NCBI GenBank assembly: GCA_039105265.1
Contig: JAPFFF010000262.1
Span: forward strand, 1 to 28,608
Direction: 5' to 3'
From: Tritrichomonas musculus
Taxonomy: Eukaryota > Parabasalia > Tritrichomonadida > Tritrichomonadidae
Length of the DNA stretch: 28,608 nt
Notes under the pieces: generated by a model
What the model was told of the DNA's origin: nothing
The model's input: only the letters and a program-made list of their open reading frames with translations
Databases searched by the model: none
In this document: piece after piece, positions 16,501 to 24,007 of the stretch
How the letters are laid out: the number at the start of each line of letters is the position of its first letter
Position numbering within the stretch: position 1 is the first letter of the stretch
Position numbers and translations under genes: made by a program

Positions 16501-17618
16501 ATCTCCTCCATTGTTACTCCTTGAAAATTGTCCAATAAACGTTGTGCATGCTTTGGTATTTTTGTTGTATAAGTTATTCCATATTCCTCAAGTAGCAGTT
16601 TCTTGGCACGTTTAGTACGATGTTTGATGTCGTATTTGGTTGTATTAGTCAATTCAGGAAACAAACAACAAGCAAGAAATCGGTACCAACATAAATTATC
16701 ATCTTCATCATCAACAATTATATAATTATTACTCTTCTTGAATATTTCTGGAAGATCTTTGATACGACCTGTAACCTTACGCATTCTCGATATCGTAAAG
16801 GATATTGAGTGTACAATAGTTAGTTTATTGTTTGATGAAGTTGTTTCATAGCTGTTTAGTACAGTTTCTATATACATTTTGCATTCATCAAGGTTTCGTT
16901 CATCTTTTACTATAATTGGTATGGCAGATTTGTAGTTTTGCCATCTGATCTCTCTAGCCTCATAATCATATTTTTCTTCATAAGTTTCAAAGTCAAAGGT
17001 ACTTGTTTCAAAGACTCCTGAAAGTTGAAAATGTATTTTAAATGGTTTTAGTTCACTTTGGTAAACATGAAGCAAGGCATCATATATGTTTGCTAGAGAT
17101 GATATTTCATTGAAATAATATGTAACAATAGGTTTACCATGATCATTACGTTCTTTAACCAAAGCTTCTGGGTAGTCATATGCTTGCAAAGCTGCTACTG
17201 CTCTATCGAAATCATTTGGAAAATTAACTATTAGAAAATCATTATGCTTACTAGTGAATTGTTGACCATTTTTCTTAAGGTACTCGTACAGTTCTTCGTT
17301 TTCTGGTTCATTTACTTCGGGTGTATTAATTATTGTTGTTATTCGTTGTTGGTTTTGTTTGATAACTTCATCAATGTAATTATTAATGGTAATTTCATCA
17401 ATAACATCTGTAGGAGCTAATTCATCAGGCTTAATATCACCAAGAAGAATATTGTAAGCATTATTGTCGTTGAAATATTTACATAGCCTTGTAATATTTA
17501 TATTGTTGTCTTGGTCAATAATAATATTAGCATTTAATTTAGTGTTCAGAATCGCAATGAATTTGGTTATTGTTTCTGTATCCAAATTGAATAATGTTTC
17601 TGGTATTAAATTTGTCAT
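13548..17618 (-). CDS. polB: Protein-primed family-B DNA polymerase of Polinton type
   Basis: A 1356-aa ORF. The N-terminal third has no clear enzyme motif but contains DNLCWYRFLACCLF near residue 310 and a likely zinc finger at about 438-461 (CPKC...H...C). Exonuclease motifs follow: YITYDFETMD near 505, FGFNSSRFDSNLF near 600 and YNDNDVEMM near 738. Polymerase motif A is VGVDFNSLYPSS near 976, motif B KISMNGSYGYDG near 1170 and motif C EGDTDSAYFA near 1272. Between the exonuclease and motif A lies an HNH-like segment (about 850-897). This order and length match polymerases of Polintons, which replicate linear DNA from a terminal protein primer. It reads leftward at the right end of element A. 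Whether the copy is functional cannot be judged here. Confidence 0.93.
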   Translation of the reverse strand: MTNLIPETLFNLDTETITKFIAILNTKLNANIIIDQDNNINITRLCKYFNDNNAYNILLGDIKPDELAPTDVIDEITINNYIDEVIKQNQQRITTIINTPEVNEPENEELYEYLKKNGQQFTSKHNDFLIVNFPNDFDRAVAALQAYDYPEALVKERNDHGKPIVTYYFNEISSLANIYDALLHVYQSELKPFKIHFQLSGVFETSTFDFETYEEKYDYEAREIRWQNYKSAIPIIVKDERNLDECKMYIETVLNSYETTSSNNKLTIVHSISFTISRMRKVTGRIKDLPEIFKKSNNYIIVDDEDDNLCWYRFLACCLFPELTNTTKYDIKHRTKRAKKLLLEEYGITYTTKIPKHAQRLLDNFQGVTMEEMKELAEKHKININIYEYNNDKQYDLQEQWYFNKDYTTYSALLFTKDLTVHIMFIKDAEKLTAIHVCPKCNSYVHYGHSNIKRFDDHVKHCDGKYKKQFVPAKEALPYCPHILNNPVYEYCLAHGLPWKPNIYYITYDFETMDQVVNTEASKSTIINSRLLPLSVSSCVKSASGLTTKHFSLQDNKDFIPLWLDWLFEQSLIVYKDKQQYSCVPEKIDNNITTITVFGFNSSRFDSNLFKQYLNASHWKIESNSIIGTLSSLKQFILTSTKYPTKLRFIDAQAFVAGGTLKQFGVDFGGETNSNKGVFPYEAINSDNYNEVLSSTEPFAYDDFYSYLNQRNPLSKEDYAEYVNDCKNYKNRWDYLLAYNDNDVEMMIKPIDNLIAMNAEYNVDMISNLSLSKCSACIKYALAYKDFDPNTEYDIINKENSFKPTIKWWKYKCDCYYKQDQKYNQTHSNNMRNLDKCISVSDFDEFMKMYNNGCCHLCKEHFTNVNKPTLDRIDNDIGHELSNCKLACVECNKLRKRDDPKITSLRIQLKKFCKLNHLPTLINDEQEYYSLRNNITGGLSNVQHRYNIKGETHINKFRYDAINNKVLSYDTPNIMTHVVGVDFNSLYPSSFSSTKHDFNKYHGGIMYMPGSFVRRIDVKDNQSKQKAIDIITSKTRFQPNPKHLFIAKVKLVCPASKINYFINFPPVFRNINIKNEESVIGSYMYSYLQEHKLASLDKEERKLTMLLDTYGEYMTFSNYYLWFLLDHGLVLEDVKSVSIYEAHTGFREFVTTFMKKRQDIIAGKSNGNEKFYKISMNGSYGYDGMNTEKFCKVKICDTNKAYQYIISQTYVNGAQLNDDLFIIQQQPKTYHCTTCLQESFWTLDNAKFWYCTFYYDFMNRCLDMNRLHFIEGDTDSAYFAISGNKDETPSQLFNNIIKDESFWYKHVYKFFPNPQLHDIADEKKLLGCAIEKVGDHMIALAPKCYTIWNNDETVKL

Positions 17619-17692
17619 TTGGCGTTTGGTTCGTTTTGTATAAGAATAAAATTAAAATATTTAAAATACAAAAATAATAATTGCTTTTTTAA

Positions 17693-18091
17693 TTAAATTT
17701 CCTGAATCTTATTCGTGTTTGGATTGAATTCATTCATGCATTTCTTTCCTTCATCAGTGTATTTAAAGAATTCGTATACCTCATCGTAAAACTTCTTTGG
17801 AAAGTGATATGGCATACCATAATCATTGTAATCACCAGTAAGCTCATCAATATAGTAATCAAATATTTCTCCATACTCACGAAAAGCAGCATTTTCATCA
17901 TGAAAAGATATGTATAAGTGATTCTGCTTTCTGAATATATCCATTTGTGCGTCTATAATAAAGGGTTCAACAACATCAACAGCATCACGGTCACCATCAA
18001 TGACTTTATCACAAATGTCAGCAAAAAGGTTATACATATCTGTTCCATATGTACGGAGTTGTTTAGCAGCATAATTAGCAAAGGCTTCCAT
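17693..18091 (-). CDS. 132-aa acidic protein, unknown
   Basis: An acidic, Tyr/Phe/Asp-rich protein beginning MEAFANYAAKQLRTYGTDMY, likely mostly helical, with YYIDELTGDYNDYGMPYHFP in the middle. It is the last gene before the spacer and lies 74 bp upstream of the polymerase start in the same direction, so the two may be co-transcribed. Small acidic genes at the end of such elements could be regulators or DNA mimics, but nothing in the sequence decides this. Confidence 0.5.
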   Translation of the reverse strand: MEAFANYAAKQLRTYGTDMYNLFADICDKVIDGDRDAVDVVEPFIIDAQMDIFRKQNHLYISFHDENAAFREYGEIFDYYIDELTGDYNDYGMPYHFPKKFYDEVYEFFKYTDEGKKCMNEFNPNTNKIQEI

Positions 18092-18279
18092 TATATGTAG
18101 TGGAAATAAAAAATAAAAAAAATTTTTAAAAAATATAATTTTTGAAAAATTGTAAAAACTTAGTTATCCTATCAAAAATGGTGAGTTGATTAAGGGGTTC
18201 CAGAAAATTATTCAAATGTATAGGTTGGTAATGAAAACAAGGGTAAAAACAATAACAAGTAAACATACCTGATTTTTTA

Positions 18280-18379
18280 TACCTGAGCTTGTTAACTTGC
18301 AAGGTATGCTGAGTAGTATAGTATAGGCGGTGTCTCATACTTCACCACCGCCTACACTGCTCGCCACCAAGCTCAGGTA
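18280..18379. repeat. Nested inverted repeat (two stems) in GC-rich island
   Basis: The outer arms are TACCTGAGCTTG (18280-18291) and its exact reverse complement CAAGCTCAGGTA (18368-18379). The inner arms are TAGGCGGTG (18324-18332) and CACCGCCTA (18346-18354) with a 13-base loop; three further flanking bases pair with one mismatch. Together they could form a two-stem hairpin or cruciform. The island is much richer in GC than the surroundings. Confidence 0.75.
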
Positions 18380-18780
18380 CACCTTCGCTTGGGCCTCGCT
18401 ACCCGGCCAAATACCCTCTGAAAACCTATCGTAAGTACACACACTCTACTTTCACTATTCCACCAATGTCATTTCCAAGGTATGGAGTAGTTTTTGAGCT
18501 TTCTAATTGTGTTTTTTGAATTCTACACCCGAAAATACGGTATTTCTTGTATAGGCACGACCCCGAAATATTGAGTTTTGATCGAGTTAATATTTTCTCT
18601 CAAATATTTTTATGCCAGAAGTATATTTTTTTCTCTCAAATATTTTGAAAAGATTTTATAAAAATATTCTTAAAAAGTTAACTAGACACCAAGATATTTT
18701 AATATTATTTTTCTCTTTTTGAATTTAAATTTATTAATTTTTCAAAATTTTTGTTCCACTTTTTGAATATAAATTTTGGT

Positions 18781-18853
18781 ATTGCGCAAGCTTGCTCAGT
18801 CTTGTTCAATCTTGCGCAAGCCTTTCGCAAGCCTTTCGCAACTCTTGCGCAAG
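18781..18853. repeat. Cluster of GCGCAAG-type short repeats
   Basis: The palindrome CTTGCGCAAG occurs at 18811-18820 and 18844-18853, with partial forms at 18783-18790 and nearby. GCCTTTCGCAA occurs twice in tandem at 18820-18830 and 18831-18841. The whole stretch is an imperfect 10-11 bp repeat array in AT-rich DNA. Confidence 0.7.
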
Positions 18854-19219
18854 TACACCTCTCTGGCATCCTAAAATTTTCATCCAAATTTGAGAAATAA
18901 AATTTTTTCCTTTAAAATTATAATATTTGTGAAAGAAAATTTTATTAATAAATTGATAGATAAAATTTTTTATTATTTTTACAAGTTTATGGTTATAATT
19001 TATTAAAATAAATTTTTATAAAAAATGTCGGACTTTCTATTTTTCGAACCATGTAACTTTCCACCAAATATTTCCATTGAGCTATGACCCCATACAAGAA
19101 TATTTTTGGATGGTTTATTTTTAAAACTAAATTCTGAATATATTATTTGAGTTATTAGAATATATTTCAATATTTATTTGGTTTTATATTTATTCAAAAT
19201 CGAGTTTCCATCTTTGTCT

Positions 19220-19291
19220 TTGCGTGTGTCGTAATGGTTAAACTCCCTACCTAACATCCTAGGTTCGACATATATCCGGAACGCATTTTTT
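19220..19291 (+). ncRNA. tRNA-like or SINE-head segment with A box, B box and T run
   Basis: TGTCGTAATGGTTA (from 19227) resembles the internal A box of tRNA genes, and GGTTCGA (19262-19268) is the core of the B box, about 30 bp further on. TGCGT at 19221 can pair with ACGCA at 19281, which is followed at once by six T residues, a Pol III-type stop. The D-arm and T-arm pair poorly and the arm lengths do not fit a normal cloverleaf, so it is more likely a tRNA pseudogene or tRNA-derived SINE head than a working tRNA. Confidence 0.4.
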
Positions 19292-19571
19292 CTGAGTTAT
19301 GAGAAAGAGTGGACTTTGAGTGAAATCTGTGAAAACTTGGATTTGTGGCTAAGTTGTGAGTTGTTCGTTAACAATTATTCCGCAAACAAAAAACTTATTG
19401 AGTTAAGTTTCCATCTTCCTGATCGAGGCCATTAACTTCCCCTAGTTAACGGACGGCTCCTTTCAATAAGGATTTCATTTGAAGTAGATCTCTTTTATAA
19501 GTAATTCAGAAAAAGGCCTCTCAGGGTTGGTTTTTGCACTTTTGTTTTTATATTTTAATATTTTTATAAAA

Positions 19572-20906
19572 ATGTATCCAACACTTAATCCGACAGAAGA
19601 ACAAACACCTATACCAATTGAATATGCTTACTTTTTAGAAGATGGAGAACAAGACCCAAGCAAACCTAATCGATATTACTTTAATTTTCCTCAAGAATGG
19701 TGTACTTCGAATAGAGGAGAATCAATTGTAGGCGTAAGAAGTATTTATTTAATGGCTCGAAGAAGAAAATTAGAATTTGATTTTAGCATTCGAAAATATT
19801 TGAGGAAGGACTTTGATGAAAAGGTAAAGGAAGAAAAGGCAAAGGATAAAGATAAAGAAATAAATAATGACGAAATATATGACCAATTACCAAAAAAATC
19901 AAAAATAGAATTAACAATCCATGTTATATCTTGGTTATCGACTGATAATGATATGAGAAAAATATTTAATGATATAAATGACCAATTAGATAAAAAATTT
20001 GAGGAATTTAATGAAATTAATAAAAATGAATATAAAATAACAACTGATGACCTAAAAACAATATATGAACAATATAAAGCTATCACTAAAGAATATATCA
20101 ATCCATTATTTGGACGTTTTTATTTTGTGAAAGATGTGTTAACATTTCTATTTAATGCCCGAGAAAAGTATCAAGAATATCAAACAAAAATCGATAATTG
20201 GTTTAAAGAGCATAAAGAAAAGATTATTCCCCTCTTTCACCAAGATAAGATTGATAGAAGCCGAAGCGATTTTCAAATGGATGGATATTATGATTATGAA
20301 AAGAAGGCATTTGTCGAAACCATTTTTTCACCACAGAACTTAGAAAAAAATACAAGTTCCAAACCATCATTTATATATATGGCACCAGAGATAACCGATT
20401 ATGAAGATTTTCCAACACCTACACCAACACCTACACCAACACCAACACCTACACCAAAACCAATACCAGGGGAAAATGATTTTGTCGAATTAGGTCTATA
20501 CTATGTTGATTTCAAGATTAATTTTAGAGAAAGTAATAGAACAGATTCTAACTATAAGAATACTGATTTTGCTGATTTATTTAATATAGGAGATAAACCA
20601 TATCAAAATAATCCATATAAATTTAATGATAAATGGTGCAGAAGATTAGATTTTAAAAATATTTGGGATAGACATTCGTGTAAAGTATATTCATCAATAG
20701 CTGAGCAATCAAATAAATATTATTTAGGCAATAGTCAAATATACTTCAGTCCTATCAAGTACTTCAAACTGAACTCAACTGATCAAAGATTTTGGATAGA
20801 ATTATATTCAGGGCGTCATAATAATATTCCTGTTCTGGTACCAAACAATGAATCATTTGTCATTGAAATGCAATTATTACCATTTAAGAAGATGCTTTAC
20901 ATTTAA
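19572..20906 (+). CDS. Penton-like minor capsid protein (tentative), 444 aa
   Basis: The first ATG of the open frame is at 19572, just after a TTTTTATAAAA stretch; upstream codons have no ATG. The N-terminal 100 residues are beta-like (IPIEYAYFLEDGEQDPSKPN, then GVRSIYLMARRRKLEFDFSI). Residues about 95-240 form a Lys/Glu-rich helical insertion. A run of six Pro-Thr pairs (about 282-293) makes an exposed linker. The last 120 residues return to beta structure (GLYYVDFKINF...RFWIELYSGR...SFVIEMQLLPFKKMLYI), and this ending resembles the closing strands of jelly-roll penton proteins. It heads the capsid/integrase gene cluster of element B, 11 bp before the integrase. The penton call is by pattern and place. 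Confidence 0.5.
   Translation: MYPTLNPTEEQTPIPIEYAYFLEDGEQDPSKPNRYYFNFPQEWCTSNRGESIVGVRSIYLMARRRKLEFDFSIRKYLRKDFDEKVKEEKAKDKDKEINNDEIYDQLPKKSKIELTIHVISWLSTDNDMRKIFNDINDQLDKKFEEFNEINKNEYKITTDDLKTIYEQYKAITKEYINPLFGRFYFVKDVLTFLFNAREKYQEYQTKIDNWFKEHKEKIIPLFHQDKIDRSRSDFQMDGYYDYEKKAFVETIFSPQNLEKNTSSKPSFIYMAPEITDYEDFPTPTPTPTPTPTPTPKPIPGENDFVELGLYYVDFKINFRESNRTDSNYKNTDFADLFNIGDKPYQNNPYKFNDKWCRRLDFKNIWDRHSCKVYSSIAEQSNKYYLGNSQIYFSPIKYFKLNSTDQRFWIELYSGRHNNIPVLVPNNESFVIEMQLLPFKKMLYI
20412..20460 (+). repeat. Pro-Thr-coding microsatellite (CCAACACCTACA type)
   Basis: Tandem 6-bp units alternating CCAACA and CCTACA encode a Pro-Thr run inside the penton-like gene. The reading frame is kept by the 6-bp unit. 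Length polymorphism between copies would be expected. Confidence 0.8.
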
Positions 20907-20917
20907 GACTAATTTAA

Positions 20918-22003
20918 ATGAACAAAAAGCATTTTAAGACAATTAATGAGCTTCATTCTTTTTTTCCTTGGAGATCTGCCTCTAAATTTGTTCCACTCGC
21001 AAAACGATATGGATTCACAGAAGAAGCCGCATTAGATTATTTAAGAAAGATAGTACATGATGTAAAGGTACCAAAGGCGAAGTTTATGAATATCTATTCT
21101 AAACACTCTGGGGGATATCAAATGGACACATTCATCAATGATAAGACAAAGGATGGATTAAATTACCTGATGCTAATTAATATTAACACAAGAAAAGCAT
21201 ACTGTTATCCAATGAAGGGGAAAGGTGCAAAAGAAGTAGTCAAGGCATTAAATAAATTTTTTGAGGACGAGCCAGATGTCTATTCGATAGCATCAGATCA
21301 GGATGCTGCTTACTTGTCCAATGATGTATTACAGTTGATGAAGACCAAAAATATTGTTTACACTACTACCGAGGATAATAATCATAATGTACTAGGTATC
21401 ATAAATAGGTTCATGAGAACGATTAGAGACATGGTAGGCGAGAACAGGTTCATCAATGAGAAAGAAATGGATAGTTTAATAGATTCATACAACAATTCTC
21501 CCCACAGGTCATTGGACTATAAGATACCAAACGAGATGACAGAGAAAGATGAAAAAGAATATGTAAAAACCAAGTCGCAAAACAATCCATATGACTTTAA
21601 GCCAAATGATAGAGTTAGAATTATTCAGGCTAAGGAGCCATTTTCGAAGCGCAGGAACAAGGTAAGCAAGGAAGCATATATAGTTGATTCAAAGGCTGGG
21701 AACCAATTTATAATTAAGTCCAAAGATGAGTCAATAGACAAACTCCCTGGTTATAGGTTAATCAAGACACAAAACAAAAATATTGCACAAACACTTAAGG
21801 GAGGCAAGAGAGGTATTGTGGAGAAGATTATTTCTTATGATACAACAAAGAACAAATATAAAATTAAATACAGCGAAGGTACAGAAGACATCATACCGGC
21901 TAAAAATTTACGAGAAGGTGCTCCAACAAAGCTATCTAATCTTGAAGTGGATTACTGGTCAAAGAAGAAAAATATACCCAACAATATAAAGAAATGGATT
22001 TAA
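20918..22003 (+). CDS. Retroviral-type (rve) integrase with Tudor/chromo-like tail, element B
   Basis: The protein has 361 aa. After a helical N-terminal 60 residues (ELHSFFPWRSASKFVPLAKR), GGYQMDTFIND carries the first catalytic Asp (Asp70). The strand LNYLMLININTRKAYCYPMKG follows, then SIASDQDAAYLS with the second Asp (Asp127). SYNNSPHRSLDYKIPNEM near 188-205 is the typical end of the core. Residues about 215-290 look like the SH3-like C-terminal domain (FKPNDRVRIIQAKEPFSKRR). A further block at about 294-332 (GIVEKIISYDTTKNKYKIKY, SEGTEDIIPAKNL) has the pattern of Tudor/chromo-type readers. It integrates the element into host chromatin. It starts 11 bp after the penton-like gene. Confidence 0.85.
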   Translation: MNKKHFKTINELHSFFPWRSASKFVPLAKRYGFTEEAALDYLRKIVHDVKVPKAKFMNIYSKHSGGYQMDTFINDKTKDGLNYLMLININTRKAYCYPMKGKGAKEVVKALNKFFEDEPDVYSIASDQDAAYLSNDVLQLMKTKNIVYTTTEDNNHNVLGIINRFMRTIRDMVGENRFINEKEMDSLIDSYNNSPHRSLDYKIPNEMTEKDEKEYVKTKSQNNPYDFKPNDRVRIIQAKEPFSKRRNKVSKEAYIVDSKAGNQFIIKSKDESIDKLPGYRLIKTQNKNIAQTLKGGKRGIVEKIISYDTTKNKYKIKYSEGTEDIIPAKNLREGAPTKLSNLEVDYWSKKKNIPNNIKKWI

Positions 22004-22028
22004 CCACAAATAAAAGTCTAAACAAATA

Positions 22029-22868
22029 ATGAAAGAAGTAGAGTCCTTAATCCAAAAGACAATGAAGAAGAACCAGAAAGAGATAGAGGCAGCACTGATG
22101 AAACCATTACATCCTTCCTATCCTTTTAGTACGAATGGAATTTATTTTCTTATTGGACGTCCTGGTGCTGGAAAAAGTTATTGGTTGTGGTCTCACATAC
22201 TCATTACTGAACGTCTATTTAAGCACCCGTACTATCAAAAAATAATATTCTGTTCAACAAGTGGCAAAATGGACAAAACGGCTGAGGCAATGAGTAAAGA
22301 GGTAAAGACACCAATAGTATATCTTAATGAAGCCCAATTGATGGATTACCTAAAGAAACACCTCAAAAGAAAAATAAAATATTATGCAATGGTTAAACAT
22401 GTATTATCTAAGATGAAGGAAACAAATGAAGAAATGCAAAGACTTATAAACAAACACTCCCTCCAAGAAATAGATGATAGAATAGTTTATATAGCCAATA
22501 AGTTAGTAAAATACCAAACCTCGTCTTACCCATATAACACACTAATAATATTGGATGACTGTGCAGGAAGCGATTTGTTAACACATAATAATACTGAATT
22601 CCTTAGACTATTAACCAAGACAAGACATTATAATATTACCTGCATCATGGCTATTCAGACAATCAGATTCGTACACATAAATGCAAAAAGATTGGCCACG
22701 GATATCATATGCTATAGTGGATACTCAGAAGAAGATTTTACTTCCTTGCTTCAACAAACAAATAACAACCTTAATATCAAGAAGACGGTAAAAGAATATT
22801 TACAGCATAGAGATCTTCATTCAAAATTTATTATGAACATAACCGCCAATAAATATTACTTTGACTGA
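22029..22868 (+). CDS. Packaging ATPase of FtsK/HerA (A32-like) type
   Basis: A 279-aa protein. GIYFLIGRPGAGKSYWLWSH contains the Walker A motif GRPGAGKS (43-50). NTLIILDDCAGSDLL contains Walker B (Asp176-Asp177). TKTRHYNITCIMAIQTIR near 196-213 is the following strand with the sensor Gln typical of FtsK/HerA genome-packaging ATPases. Length and spacing fit Polinton and virophage packaging ATPases. It would pump the DNA into the capsid. It lies 25 bp after the integrase and 12 bp before the amphipathic protein gene, in a single rightward cluster. Confidence 0.9.
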   Translation: MKEVESLIQKTMKKNQKEIEAALMKPLHPSYPFSTNGIYFLIGRPGAGKSYWLWSHILITERLFKHPYYQKIIFCSTSGKMDKTAEAMSKEVKTPIVYLNEAQLMDYLKKHLKRKIKYYAMVKHVLSKMKETNEEMQRLINKHSLQEIDDRIVYIANKLVKYQTSSYPYNTLIILDDCAGSDLLTHNNTEFLRLLTKTRHYNITCIMAIQTIRFVHINAKRLATDIICYSGYSEEDFTSLLQQTNNNLNIKKTVKEYLQHRDLHSKFIMNITANKYYFD

Positions 22869-22880
22869 TATTAAAAGACA

Positions 22881-23384
22881 ATGGAAGCAGTTTCTGATAC
22901 AGGAAGGATTGAACAAAATTCTGGTGGTGGATTTTTTAATCGTGCATGGAATTCGGTAAAATCTGGTGTTGGTAAAGTAGGCAAATTCATTGGTGATAGT
23001 GCAGTTGGTAAAGTTGGTAAATGGGCTTGGAAAAATAAGGCACCAATATTAAATACTATAGGAGGAGCAACACAAGCTTTGGGAACAATAACGGGTAATC
23101 CAGCAGCAATAGGTATAGGTAAAGGATTGACAACAATAGCAAGTGGAATAAGAGAAGGAGAAGTAAAAGCAGCATTAGAAAAGAATATAGCAGAAAGACA
23201 ACCTAATCCGTTAGGCAGTAATGTAATGTATGCAGATTTTCCACGCATTCATTATTCGAGAAAGCCAGCTGCTTATAAAATATATCAGAACAGAAGTAAA
23301 TACGTGGACGAAGCAGAAGCACATATAGCGAAATTGAATAAAAGAAAGAGAAAGAAATCAAGAAAAACAAAGAAAACTCAATAA
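22881..23384 (+). CDS. Gly/Lys-rich amphipathic protein, possible pVI-like minor capsid protein
   Basis: The 167-aa protein begins with a short acidic lead and SGGGFFNRAWNSVKSGVGK, followed by alternating Gly, Val, Lys and aromatic residues and then a hydrophobic Gly/Ala/Ile stretch (about 55-92: PILNTIGGATQALGTITGNP and following). The C-terminus is very basic (NKRKRKKSRKTKKTQ), fit for contact with packaged DNA. Amphipathic helix plus basic tail is the layout of small membrane-active capsid proteins of the adenovirus pVI/pX kind. It stands between the ATPase and the major capsid gene, as in other Polintons. Confidence 0.55.
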   Translation: MEAVSDTGRIEQNSGGGFFNRAWNSVKSGVGKVGKFIGDSAVGKVGKWAWKNKAPILNTIGGATQALGTITGNPAAIGIGKGLTTIASGIREGEVKAALEKNIAERQPNPLGSNVMYADFPRIHYSRKPAAYKIYQNRSKYVDEAEAHIAKLNKRKRKKSRKTKKTQ

Positions 23385-23415
23385 AACTCAATAAAATGAT
23401 TTTTTTATCAATTAA

Positions 23416-23976
23416 ATGTCTAAGCATTTGACAGGATCAAAAAGATTGCAGGTAATACAGAACTGGCTAAATGGTCGTGAGGACCCTGATTGGGATGTAC
23501 TTCCTACCAAAAAAGAAAACAAATATATAGTAAAAAGAAGAGAGCAACCATTAACGAAACCACCACCTGAACCATTAACTAAAACAGAAACGATTGAAGA
23601 AAAAGTTGTTGGTCAGAATTCCGACCCACCTGAGGAACCGGTAAAAGAAATACCAAAACCCAAAAAACCAATAATAGAAGAACAACCAAAACAAGTATAT
23701 GATCCAACAATAAATATAGAAATACTAAACCAATTAAAGCTATTGGGTGAAGAGTTTAAAAATGAAAGGGCTAAGAAGGAACAGAAGAAAATGATAAAAG
23801 ATGTAATACAAAAACAAATGAGAAAACCATATTATCCACAATACATAAACGCCTTGAGACAAGAAGTCCAAGAACCAAATCAAATAGAAGACGAATCAGA
23901 AGAGGAACCAATACCAGTAATCCCACCTCAACCTATTCGTAGAAGACGAAATAATATTTTCTCTGATATGATTTAA
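23416..23976 (+). CDS. 186-aa disordered Pro/Lys/Glu-rich protein
   Basis: The N-terminal 40 residues (GSKRLQVIQNWLNGREDPDW) look folded. Then comes a Pro/Glu/Lys-rich stretch (TKPPPEPLTKTETIEEK), a charged helix (NQLKLLGEEFKNERAKKEQK) and an acidic, Pro-rich end with RRRR. The ATG follows CAATTAA, so the start reads TTAAATG. It sits directly before the major capsid gene (31 bp to that ATG). A scaffold or capsid-assembly role is suggested by place and composition only. Confidence 0.55.
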   Translation: MSKHLTGSKRLQVIQNWLNGREDPDWDVLPTKKENKYIVKRREQPLTKPPPEPLTKTETIEEKVVGQNSDPPEEPVKEIPKPKKPIIEEQPKQVYDPTINIEILNQLKLLGEEFKNERAKKEQKKMIKDVIQKQMRKPYYPQYINALRQEVQEPNQIEDESEEEPIPVIPPQPIRRRRNNIFSDMI

Positions 23977-24007
23977 TTTGCTTTTGTTATTTTTCTCAAA
24001 AGAAAAT

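Larger units (their letters stand above)
1..18100. mobile_element. Element A: Polinton/Maverick-type element, left end outside window
   Basis: A family-B DNA polymerase, an rve-type integrase, a major capsid protein of double-jelly-roll type, a fibre-like protein and several small structural-looking genes lie together with almost no non-coding DNA. That combination defines Polintons/Mavericks. The polymerase reads leftward near the right end, while most capsid genes read rightward. No packaging ATPase or adenovirus-type protease is recognised in the visible part; they may lie left of the window. The right limit is set only by the last gene and the onset of non-coding DNA near 18.1 kb, because I could not recognise terminal inverted repeats or a target-site duplication. 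Most reading frames are long and open, so the copy looks young and nearly whole, with perhaps one or two breaks. Confidence 0.85.
18092..19571. other. Non-coding spacer between elements A and B
   Basis: About 1.48 kb without a convincing gene on either strand. It is mostly A/T-rich with long A or T runs. Islands of different composition stand out: a GC-rich palindromic stretch at 18280-18420, CTTGCGCAAG repeats at 18781-18853, and a tRNA-like segment at about 19220-19291 followed by about 230 bp of more balanced composition. The ends of both elements must lie in or near this region, but I could not recognise long terminal inverted repeats or a 6-bp target duplication by eye. Confidence 0.6.

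Noticed and set aside
18126-18338. 70-codon leftward frame in the spacer
   Set aside because: Lies over AT-rich non-coding DNA and the palindromic island. No domain and unlikely composition.
18705-18887. 60-codon leftward frame across the GCGCAAG repeats
   Set aside because: Composition comes from the repeat cluster and AT-rich flanks. It has no neighbours in an operon, no domain and no leader like those of the other genes.
19220-19291. Functional tRNA gene
   Set aside because: D-arm and T-arm do not pair and the arm lengths are wrong, so I kept only a tRNA-like or SINE call.
18092-19571. Long terminal inverted repeats and 6-bp target duplications
   Set aside because: Looked for by eye and not recognised. 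A self-comparison dot plot over a longer region would be needed.
19527-19571. Upstream extension of the penton-like gene as a signal peptide
   Set aside because: The hydrophobic stretch lies before the first ATG and is translated T-rich leader DNA.
23978-24007. Upstream extension of the element B capsid gene
   Set aside because: Begins with TTG, not ATG, and is T-rich leader DNA. The ATG at 24008 is the better start.
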